64,000 nt of DNA from Chlamydomonas sphaeroides. Taxonomy: Eukaryota; Chlorophyta; Chlorophyceae; Chlamydomonadales; Chlamydomonadaceae. The stretch lies in the NCBI GenBank assembly GCA_001662425.1, contig BDDC01000115.1, positions 43,766 to 107,765 of the forward strand, read 5' to 3'. A program made the position numbers and the translations under genes. Shown here piece after piece: positions 1 to 10,400 of this stretch (within the stretch, counting starts at the first letter, position 1; every line of letters begins with the position of its first letter). The notes beneath the pieces are model-generated. The model was not told where the DNA came from. It ran no database searches and saw only the letters and a program-made list of their open reading frames with translations.

Positions 1-548
1 AATGCGCAGCCCTGTACAATTGTTCCTACCGTGCCTAAGCTGCGGTGCTGGCCCCTTCCTGCTGCCGCAGATGAGCCGCCGGAGGTGCAGCCCGACTCGA
101 TCCACGGGCCGGTGCTGCTGACGGCGGAGAACTTCAAGGACGAGGAGTACGTGCAGGTGCGGAGTCATGTGACATGCTGGGGTAGGGCGGCATTGTTGGG
201 CGCGCACTGGGTACAGCCGCGGGTACCGACGGCTGAGAACGGCCAGTTTGCGGACGCCATGTCAATGGCGCTGAGAGGGGTATCAGCAGCTGAGGCAAGC
301 TGGTGCGAGCGGCTCGAGCGTGGACAGGCGAACCCACAGGGGCCCATGGGGTTTGGTCGTGGAGAAGCATGTTGCCAACGCCAACCGGTTTGCCTGGGCC
401 TGCTCTTCTCGTCCCTTGACCCCACGCGCCGCCCGCGCCGCAGCTGACGGAGGCGGAGTGGGCCAAGATTGTGGAGCAGTGCAAGAAGGTGCAGCCCAAC
501 GCCCAGTTCCTGCCCATGGAGGCAGTGTCCACGCCGGAGGGCCAGTAG
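1..548 (+). CDS. 3' end of an unrecognised gene (partial, last two exons)
   Basis: Two exons close in phase: 71-156 (acceptor ends at 70, entered in phase 1) and 444-548, ending in TAG. The intron is 157-443 (GTGCGG...CGCAG). The visible C-terminal 63 residues are acidic and amphipathic, include ENFKDEEYVQ and LTEAEWAKIVEQCKK, and end in STPEGQ. I do not recognise the family. No signal peptide, membrane segment or catalytic motif is visible, but the upstream part lies outside the window. Codon use is strongly GC3 like the neighbouring real exons, which supports coding. A UGUAA motif at 975-979 could be its poly(A) signal. Confidence 0.6.
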
Positions 549-974
549 AGCGGCAGCGCTCCAGCCTCATCGGCCATTGCCTGTGATGAGATGTAGCTGA
601 GTGGCTCAGATGACGGAGCATGGCAGCATAGGAGCTCGAGGGCACCAAGCAGCGAAGGGGTCGGAGGGACCTGGTAGCGGAGGGGCCCTAGTCCTAGTTG
701 CGCAGCGCCGCATGGGGTGGGGCTCGGCGGCAGGGGCTCGTGTGCTCGCTGATTGGCGGGCTCAGGGCGTGCCGGGATGGGGCGTGGGCCCGATGGGCAG
801 TTGCAGTTGGGGACCGGGCAGGCACACGGACGTGCAATTTCGGTGCAGGGTTCGGACGTTGGCGTGCAATGCCTAAGCATGCAATGCATTGCAGACTCTG
901 CGTGGGGGGACGACGGTGCAAGTGGTCCTGAGCGCACATGCCACCTCCTGCGGCGTGCGCAGAGCAGGGGAACA

Positions 975-979
975 TGTAA
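975..979 (+). terminator. Candidate UGUAA poly(A) signal
   Basis: TGTAA, the usual green-algal polyadenylation motif, lies about 430 bases after the stop codon of the first gene. A five-base motif is weak evidence alone. Confidence 0.3.
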
Positions 980-1249
980 GCGGAAACAGGCGGAACTCGG
1001 AAGATGGCCGTGTGACGCAGGCGCGTGTGAAGCCTTCGTACCGCGCGCCACGGCGTTACCCCGAGTGTTCAGCTGGACTCCACACGCTGCAGCAGTCATG
1101 GCGGGTGGCGTCGCAGCGCTTTGCTGCCCCAGAGTGTCAAGCTGTCAGCAAGCTGTCGTTTGCCGCGAGGTACGAAAGTGGTGTCACAGTGCATCCACGC
1201 GATTATTACGAATGCGCCAAGCTGCATTTTAGCCTAGCCTATTGCTTCT

Positions 1250-1285
1250 ACTCGTAGCGTTCGTTTCACTCGTAGCGTTCGTTTC
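1250..1285. repeat. 18-bp tandem duplication
   Basis: Two adjacent copies of an 18-base unit beginning ACTCGTAGCG lie about 150 bases upstream of the NLR-like gene's ATG. Confidence 0.8.
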
Positions 1286-1430
1286 ACATTGCAACTTTTA
1301 CTTGGCGCTGCCAACTTCACTGTTCGCAAGCCAGAGGCCACCTGCATAAGTGGTACACATTATTTGAAGCCGCTTACGAGACGTCAAGAAGGCGTTGCCT
1401 TATTGTGTAGACCGACATTTAGTAAAAAGC

Positions 1431-4400
1431 ATGGGCTGCGGCGCGAGTGCGCAGGCCGCCGTCGCGGCGGCAGCCCCGCAACCTGCAGGCAAGGTGGCCG
1501 GCCTGTGGCTCGGGGGCTCGCACATGTGTCAAGCTCCCATGCACATGTCTCGCGGCGTTCCCGACCCCTTCCCCCGTCTATCGATTCATCATTCGACGAG
1601 GTGCCTCCACGCCATTCCAACAACCTCCTCTCCCTGCAGTACTTCCCTCGCCGTCGTCGGTGGTGGACGACCGGGTGCATGGCGCCAACTCGGTCGGACC
1701 ATCAAACGAGTTGGTAAAGCGTCAGGACACGGGCGACGGCGGGACGCTGGCGCCCGCGACTCCGGCCGATCCGATTAAGCTGGAGCTGACACGTGAGGCG
1801 GTGGACAGAGGGGTGGTGACGTATCACGATGGCGCCCGAGGCTGTGGTGGCGTGTGACCCGGGTTTGGACCCAAGTATTCCCTTCCCGTGGTGGATACAA
1901 TGTTCATCCGCCCTCGTGAATGCGCCCGGCACTCTTGGACCCAGGGGGGCACCTTGCGTATGCCGGCCTGCATGGAGTGCACGCAATCCCCTGCCACTGC
2001 CCCGCTCTCGCCTGCCCCGTCACCACCCTCACCTCTCCGACCACCCTCCGCCGCTCCGCTCACTGCCCCCTCCCTGCACCTTCCTCACCACCCTCCGCCC
2101 CGCCCCCTCATTGCCCAGCTGCTGGCCTCATCCGTGACCCCGGCGATCCCCTGGCCACCAGCCGCCTCGGCATCACGCTCCGGGGCCTCCGCCGCCTGCG
2201 CGCGGCGCTTGTCCAGGAGTACGGTGCGTTCCCGCACACGGGCACCTCTGCCAACTGCGTGCCACCCTGCTTGCCCACTCCTGCGAAGCGCCTGCTTCAA
2301 AACACAGAACAAGTCCACATGCCGTGTGGTGCGTGTGTGTCGGGGGCCTCATTGTTTCGGATGTGCAGGCGCCGATGCCTTCAGCAGGATGAGCACCGCC
2401 GACGTCAACTTCGGTTGGGTGCGGCGTGTGACGGCGGAGCGGAAGTGCCGCCTCATGGAGCTGCGGTCGGCGGTGGCGGCCGAGGACGTGGCGCCGCCGC
2501 AGTACTTCATCTCGCACGCATGTGGGTCGGGGTCTCGGGTCACGGCAACCTCCCCTACTCATGTGGGTCGGGCTTTCCGGATTTTAAAACACAGCAAACC
2601 CATGTGGGTCGGGCTTGGCGGTCAAGTGGGTCGGGTGTGTAGATACCACCCTGCAGGCCCTGCGAAGTGCGCTCACGATAGGAACATGTGTGCATGTGGG
2701 TAGGTGCCGTGAGCGGCAAGGTGCGGTGGCGTGGGCAGGTGCGGTGATTGTTGGGTAGGTGCGGTAAGTGGGCAGGTGGGCCAGCCCGGACGCCTTGTTG
2801 CCATCCCCAGCCCGAGGCTGCCAGGTGCCCCTTCCTGCGTCACTCACTCTGCGCCCCCTGGCCCCTTTCGTCACCCTACCCAGGGAAGAACGGCCTAGCC
2901 CTGCTTATGGACTACGTGGACTCCTTCCTGGCGGCGGCAGCGGACAGCGTGGCGGTATGGATCGACATCCTGGCCGTGAACCAGGTGGGCGCTGATGGAG
3001 GGGCGCACGGGCGGGGGCAGAGGAGAAGCAGCAGCGGCACGACATGATGTGCATCACCGCTACAGCACATGTAAGCGCACGCGCTTCCTGTCGCCATGCA
3101 AGAAAAGAAAAGATTTGAAAAGAATACACTTGGGCGTCGCCATCTAGGGTTGGTAGTGGACGGGGGTCGACGACCGCCTGCCTCCGTCACTGTGATCGTC
3201 ATTAGGCACAATCTCGCTTTTCCTTGCCACGCCTGTCCCCTCGCAGCACGAGGAGACGGAGCAGCAGGGGCACGATGTGGGCGCCTTTGCCATCGTGGTG
3301 CAGGCGTGCAGCGCCGGGACGATCGTGGTGCTCGGTGCGGCGGGGGTTACAGGCGTGGAGAGGGGACGATGAAAGGCCAGGGAGGGGGACGAAAGTGAGC
3401 CACACACGCCAGCCTACCCACCTGCCCACCTGCCACCAGACATCGCCAACTGCAACCCGTCAACGCGAGGGTGGTGCATCTTCGAGTGGGCGCACGTGAG
3501 CGCTGTGCTGTGCTGTGCTGTGCTGTGCTGTGCTGCGCTGCGCTGCGCCGTGCTGTGCTGCGGGGATGCCTGCCGCCGCACACTGCCGCGGGCGCGCCGC
3601 ACGCCATCATGCATCCGCCGGCCCAGGACTCGGGTGTGAGGGCCGGTGGCGGCACCCCTGACACACACACAATCCGTATATATGTCAGGCCTTGCCGCAT
3701 ACCGCGCCGCCACATCGTACTGCGATTTCACCGTCGCTCCTTCCAGCTTTTATCTAAACCTTGTCCTTGCCCCGCCCCAGACGCTGTCCGCCCATGGACC
3801 CGACGGACTGCACCTCTACCTCTCGCCTGCCGACCGAGCCGCTGTGTTCATCACCCTGGACGTTGCCCAGGCCGAGTGCCAGTTCCCGGCAGGTGGGGAG
3901 GGATGAGGGGTTCAGGCGGAGGCGGGAGGGGGAAGGGCCCTAGATGGCGGATGTGTGGTTGTTCCGTACTCCGGGACTGCCCTTCGCTAGCTGTAACGCT
4001 GCTAGCAAGGCCCAAGGGCGATCTAAGAGAAGGGAGCCGAAAGGAAGCCGGCAAACCAGGCTCTGACAAAGGGCCTTACACTCGAGGCAGAATTAGTAGT
4101 GTGCTCGAGCAGCACAGCGATGTGCTAGCTCCGAGATAGGTAGAATGCCGAACAAGGTGCTAGCGCAGCGCTAAGCTGCTCAGGGCAGTCGTACCCTCCG
4201 TACGGAACTATGCTCAGTGCCTACGTCGCTTCGCTGCTCCGGCACTAAGCACACATTTAAGGGCCTGGCCGTGTGGCCACCACACAAACCCTAGTCTCAA
4301 GAGTGTGGGCAGGGCGGACAGCCCCAGACCCATCCCTTGCCCCCGGCCTATGCTCCTTTTCCGCCTGGCCCACGCAAAATCCGCGTCGCCCCATGCTCCT

Positions 4401-7400
4401 GGCCGACACGCGGGCTACAGACAAAGAGGTGCGCTGCGGTGGTGGGGCAGGGTCGGGGGAGATGCGGAAGGCCAGGAGCCGAGCGCTGGGTGCCCTGCGC
4501 CGCCTTTTGACAACCCCAGACAAAACATAACGCCGGGTTCCGTCGCGGCACTCGTTGTGCACTGCGTCTGGCGCGCCTGCGCCTGCGCGCTCACCACGCC
4601 CTTGCCTGCAACTCTCGCCTCCGCCCCCCGCCAGATGATCCTGCGTGTGGTGTCGGAGCAGCACGGCTCCCCCGGTGCCTTTAACGACAAGCTGCGCCTG
4701 CAGCTGCTACTGGAGCCGCTGTCGTACAGGTGTGTGCCATACAACACAGCACAGCACGCCGCGCATAGCTAGGGTGCGATGAACAATAACACCGCACATC
4801 AACCTGTGGTGGCACTCCCCCTCCCCTCCCTTCCCACCCCCGCAGCGTCGACCTCCGCCGCCTGCTGGCACGCGCCCAGGGGACCGCCTGGGCCTTTGAA
4901 GACGTGGCGACCTGGCTAGCGGCCGGCAGCGAGGGGCCGCGGGCGCTGGTGGTGGCTGGGGGCGCGGGCGAGGGCAAGTCCACCATCTCCGCGGCCCTGG
5001 TCGCGGGCCTGGCCCCGGGCTTGGGCCTGGCCTCGGCTGCCGCCGCGGGGGCAGCGCCGGCGGCCAGGCGTGTCAAGGCCGAGGTGGCCGGCGGCGGCGG
5101 CGGCGCGGGGAGCGGTGTGGAGGAGGCGGACAGGGAGGCCTGCGAGGACGCGGGGCGAGGGTGTGTGGTGTGGGCGCACCACTTCCTCAAGTACAACGAC
5201 GCCCGGCGGCTCGAGCCCGTGCGCATCATCAAGAGCCTCGCCTACCAGCTGGCCAACAAGTGAGTATGATACATCTGGACAGGCGTAACGAGCACTAAAC
5301 ACTTTGGCACAACTGGCTGTGCGCGACCAAATGGGGCGCGCTGACGTGGACCACCTGAGCTACAGCGGCACCTGTCCTCGGGCCGCGAGCCCATCCCCGG
5401 CCCTCTCCCTCTCCCGCCCCGGCCCCGGTGCCCGCCGCGCTTAGCGGCCTCCTGCTACCTTCCATCCATGCCCCTCCCAACCCCCACGCTCGCCCAGGCT
5501 GCCCGCCGTGCGGGACGCGCTGCTCAAGCTGGACGCCGCGGAGGTGGCCCAGCTGTCGGACACCGCAGTCGCCGTCAGGTGAGCTGGCCAGCGCTCAACC
5601 GCAGCGTCGGGTGGAGCCTGCGGGGACAGGCGCTGACCTCCAGCTCCTCTCTTCCTGCTCCTCTCTTTCTGCTGCTCGCCTTGGCTCTGATCGCTCGCTC
5701 GCTGGGTCCTGTGTGTCCGCAGGATGCTGCTGGCGGCGCCGCTGGCGGCGGTCAGGAAGGAGGTCGCGGCAGCAGCAGCGGCGGCGGGCGCCGCGAAGCC
5801 CGACCTGCCTCAGGTGGGCTAGAGGGGGCTCTAGGCGTTGGCTCTGGGCGCTGGGCCGTGCGGTCCTGGCGTTGCGAACGGCCTGCTCAACCGACCAACC
5901 AGGCCAACCCAACCACCAACCGATCAACCATCAACCACAGGTGGTACTGCTTATCGACGCGCTGGACGAGGCCGACCCCCTCTCCGCCCAGCTGGCCACG
6001 GCGGCGGCGAGCTCCGGTACCTCCACGCCCCCCGAGCAGTCTCCCGCTCCCACCTCCACCTCCGCCCCCAGCTCTGCCCCCTCGTCCCCCAGCCCCGGCC
6101 CCTTCCCCACCGCCTGCAGCAACCCCGCGCTGCAGCTGCTCACCAACCACCTGGTCGCCCTGCCGCCAGAGCTGGTGCGCTTCGTGCTCACCACCCGCCC
6201 CCAAGCGGCGGGGGGCGAGGTGGGGCCCTGCCTGGAGCGCACCTTTGCGGCGCAGCGGGGCGTCACCACGGTGACGCCCGCGCAGCTGAGGCGGGTGGCC
6301 AGCGGCGGGGCCGGCACGGCGGCGGCAGCAGCAGTGGCCGCAGGGGCAGGACGCGCAGGCCAGGGAGGGGGCACCGGAGGAGGCGAGAACGGAGGCGTGG
6401 GAGGGGGCGATGATGGAGGCGGGGGTGTGATGGTGTACCGCACGGTGGCGGCGGCGTGCCTGCCCGGAGCCGGCTCCTCCGCCTCCTCCACCGCGTCGCC
6501 CACGCTGGAAGACCTGTACGGCCTGTACCGCAAGATCTTCGAGGCCTCTGCCTTACAGCAGCATCCGCGCGTACCGGACCTGCTGGGCGTCATCCTGGCG
6601 GCGCGGGAGCCGCTGCCGGCCTCCTTCCTGCAGCAGCTGGGCCTGGCGGGCGCACTGCCGGCGCTGCCCGGCCACCCCACGCTCTTCTACAGCGAGGAGC
6701 ACCACGTGTACACGCTGCACAAGTCGCTCGCCGACTGGTACGGCTGCCCGTGCGCTCGCAAGGCTGCTGCGGTTGCATGGTCGAGCCAAGGCAGCGGCTC
6801 GGGTGCGGCCACGCCAGCGGCGCCGCCACGACATTGGAGTGCTCAGCTGGCGCCCGGCGGCTAGGGAATGCCCAACTAGCTGCACCGGTCCCGCACGCAA
6901 CCCAGCTCCAGCGCCCCTTTCATTCGCCCTTTTCCGGCCCCTCCCCATCCGCCAGGCTGGCTAGCCCCGCCACCGCCGGCCGCTTCGCGCCCGACTTGCC
7001 CGCAGCGCACGCGCTCCTGGGCGCGGCCCTTGCAGCGCAGCGGGGCGGCGCCTCGCCGCCACCGTACGCCATCAAGTACCTGGTCCACCACCTGACCATG
7101 GCCGCAAACTCGGGATCCGAATCTGTGCCAGCATCTGGAGCTGTGATGGGATCCAGATCTGGATCCGCGAATCTGCTGGACCAGGTGCTGGCGGACTTCG
7201 TGTTCCTGCAGAAGGTGATCGCCGCGGGCCGCGGCCCCGCCATACTGGAGAGCCTGGGGGCGCTGGCCACGCCCACGCGGCTGAGCGGTGACGTGCTGCG
7301 CTGGCTAGGCAACGGTGCGTGTGGCGGTCTGGGTGGGCCGGGGCAAAGTTCTTGGGACAGGGCGCTAGGGACTGCGGGGCAGGCATGCTGCTTGGGCTGC

Positions 7401-10400
7401 AGAACTCCTCCTCGCCCTGCCGCCGCCCCGCCCCCACCCGCCTCGCCCTGCGCTCCGCCCCGCCTCCGCATCCATCAACGGCACCTGCCCTCCGCCCTCC
7501 GCTGCTGCCTAGAGCTGTCGTCGCTGGCCGCGCAGCCCTCCTCACTGCTGCCGTCCTGCCTCTCCTCGCTGCCGCTCACCTGCGGCCTGTACGCCGAGGC
7601 GCTAGCGGCCTCTAGCTGCCCGCTGGGCCTCGCCCTGGTCGTGCCCATGCAGCCACCCCACAGCGGCTGGCCCGCCGTGGTGGCCCGCATCAAGGTGGGG
7701 AGGAGGGGATGACTGGCTGGGGTCGGGCTTGGGTTTGGGCACGGGCGAAGGTTGTCTCCCGGTTTGGTCACGGGTAAAGACTGTCGCCTGCCTGGTGTCG
7801 CCTGCCAGGTGTCGCCTGCCTGGTGGCCCGCTGGGTCTGGGGTGCCTTGGGTTTCCCGAGCATCCGCATACGGAGGGTATGTATTTAATTTTGCCGCCTG
7901 CCGCGGTGGCGCCAAACCTGGCCTCCGCCACCTCCTGCGCTTGCCAAGCCCTAGGCCTGCGCCCGCGCCTCCTCCCACCCCGCCGGACCCCCCCCTCGCC
8001 GCCTCCTCCCCCCGCCAGGAGAAGGATGCCTCCTTCAAGGCAGCCGCCTGGTCCCCCGACGGCCGCCAGGTGGCGGTGGGCGGCGTCAGCTGCACAGTGT
8101 GCGTGTACGATGGTGAGGGCCGGCCCGTCGTGGGCCGAGAGGGCGTGTGTACGGTGTTGAGGGTTCGTGTGGAGCCCGTGCCGCCGTGCGTACCCATCAG
8201 CCTCGCCTCCGTGGCCCCCAACCCCACGCCACCCGCCCGTCCATGTCACGCACGCCCTTCCTTCCCCTCAGTCGTTACCGCCCAGCGGCGCGCGGAGATG
8301 AAGGGGCACATCGGCTGGGTGCAGGGCCTGGCCTGGTCGCCCGACGGACGGCTGATTATGTCCGGGGCGCAGGACCAGCAGGCAAGAGGCATGTTGGGGA
8401 AGAGGAGAGCGGAGCGCTGGAGGGGCCAAGAGGGGGAGCCGGGTACCCATTGCTGCGTGCAGCGCCGGTCCCGTCCGGGCCGGGCCGGGCCGGGCCGCTG
8501 GGTCGGCGGGTTGTTGCATCCGGGCGTGGCACCGGCAGGCGACATCCGGGATGGGGATGGCGAGAGGAGGGGGGGACCAGGACAAGGGGATAGGGAGAAT
8601 GTCATGGGGACCACCCTCTTGCCTCCCATCCTGTTGGCTCGCGCAATTGCCCCCTCATGCTGCCGGCCCCTGATGCCGCCCTCACCAGGTGTTGTGGTGG
8701 GACGTCATCACAGGTCAACGTCTGGGAGGCCTCAAGGCCCACACGGGCTATGTCCACGCGGTCGCTTGGCACCCCAACGGCCGCACGAGCGCCTCCGGAG
8801 CGGCAGACGGGCGCATTTGCATCTACGCCCAGCCCGCGAAGGCCACGGGCGTGCTGCAGGTCAGCGGCGTGGGCGGCGGCGTCAGCGGCCTGACGTACGG
8901 CGACGGCGGCCGGCTGCTCGTCGCCGGGTGCCGTGATCGCTCGGTACGGCTGTACGACACGTCTGCATACGAACGCCTGGCGGTCATAACCGGCGCGTTC
9001 AACGACGCGGTGACGAGCGTGGCCTTATCGCCCGACGGCAGGTAGGCGGTTATTGGTTAGCGCACGGCAGCCAACCCGTCAGCCCTCACACCAGCTCCGT
9101 CGCCGCAACACCCCAGCAAATCTCCATGCTCCGCTGCGCCTCCCTCTCCTTCCCGGCTTCCCGGCTTCCGCCGTCCCCTCGTCCCTGCTCTGCCCCCCAG
9201 GCTGCTAGTGGGCGCGGCCCACTGCGGCGGCGTGTGGGTCTTTGACCGCCGCCGCGGCTGGCGGCCTGTGGCGCAGCTGGTGGGCCACTCGGTGGCGGCG
9301 CTGGGCGCCTGCTTCTCGTCCGACGGGTCCCAGGCACGTGCACCACATCAAGGGGATGCGCGGGCGGAGTGTTGAACGAGCCCCAGGCTTCCAGGAGTCG
9401 CATCGTGAAACATCATGGGCCGCCCATGCGTCCCAGGGGCCCGCCGGCTGTGGCAAGCTCCACCTCTGCGGCCCGGCCGCACACTGCCCTATAGCCCTGT
9501 GGGATGCAGCAACGGCAGGCGCAACCCCGAGCCGTGCGCCTCTCTCCCGTGCTCCAACCCGCCAGGCGGCCTCCTGCGGCGACACGTACGTGCTCGTACA
9601 TAACGTACGGCATCTGTACGATGACGCATCCGAGCCACCGCCGCCGCCAGCCGCCGCCGCGCCGCCCGCCGCCGGGCCGACCAGCGTAGAGCCGGCCGCT
9701 TCCGGCGGGCCTCCCCTCGCTCCTGCCGGGCCGCTGGTCGTCAACACGGGGTTCAACGCTGCGCCCAAGCTCAAGCACGCCCACTGCTTTGCCGACCACA
9801 ACCCCAAGAACCGCGAGGGGGACCACTGGTGCGGGATAGTCCCCTCTTTGGTGGCGGGGCTAGGGGGCCGAGGTCGTCCGGTAGCGGGTGGCGGTGTCAG
9901 GAGCAGGAGACTTTGCGGCGGTGTGCGGTGTGGAGGCAAGCGGGGAGGGACGCCGCTGGCGTGCTAACCAATCAACGGGGCCCCAACGCCTCATCCCGTC
10001 CGACCACCCCCACCGCCCCAAACACCCCTGTGCAGGGTGTACGGCGCCACGTGGGGCCCCTCTGGGCTGCTTGCCTCATGCAGCGATAAGGGCGGCGTGT
10101 GCGTGCACGGTACGGCACCAGGCAGGCGACAGAGCGCCTCCCTTTCCCACACCATCACCCTACCCCCTGCCTACCCCGCCGCACCCATCTCCCCCACACC
10201 GCCCCCAGACGTGGCGCTCCACGAGCGCCAGGAGGCGGCCCAGGCGGCTGAGGAGGCGGCGGGGGCTTCGCTCCGCCACCCCGGCGGCCCCGGCTCCCTC
10301 GTGGCGGTGCCCGCGGGGGCGCTGCAGCCGGTGCACGGGGTGCTGGGCTGGGCGGCTGCGGGGCGGGAGCTGCAGCGCCGCGACGCCATGATCAACGCCC

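Larger units (their letters stand above)
549..1430. other. Intergenic: 3' flank of the first gene and 5' flank of the NLR-like gene
   Basis: No convincing exon is seen. It contains a UGUAA motif at 975-979 and an 18-bp direct duplication at 1250-1285 (unit starts ACTCGTAGCG). G+C drops towards 1190-1430, just before the ATG at 1431, as is common for algal 5' regions. No clear TATA box is seen. Confidence 0.5.
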
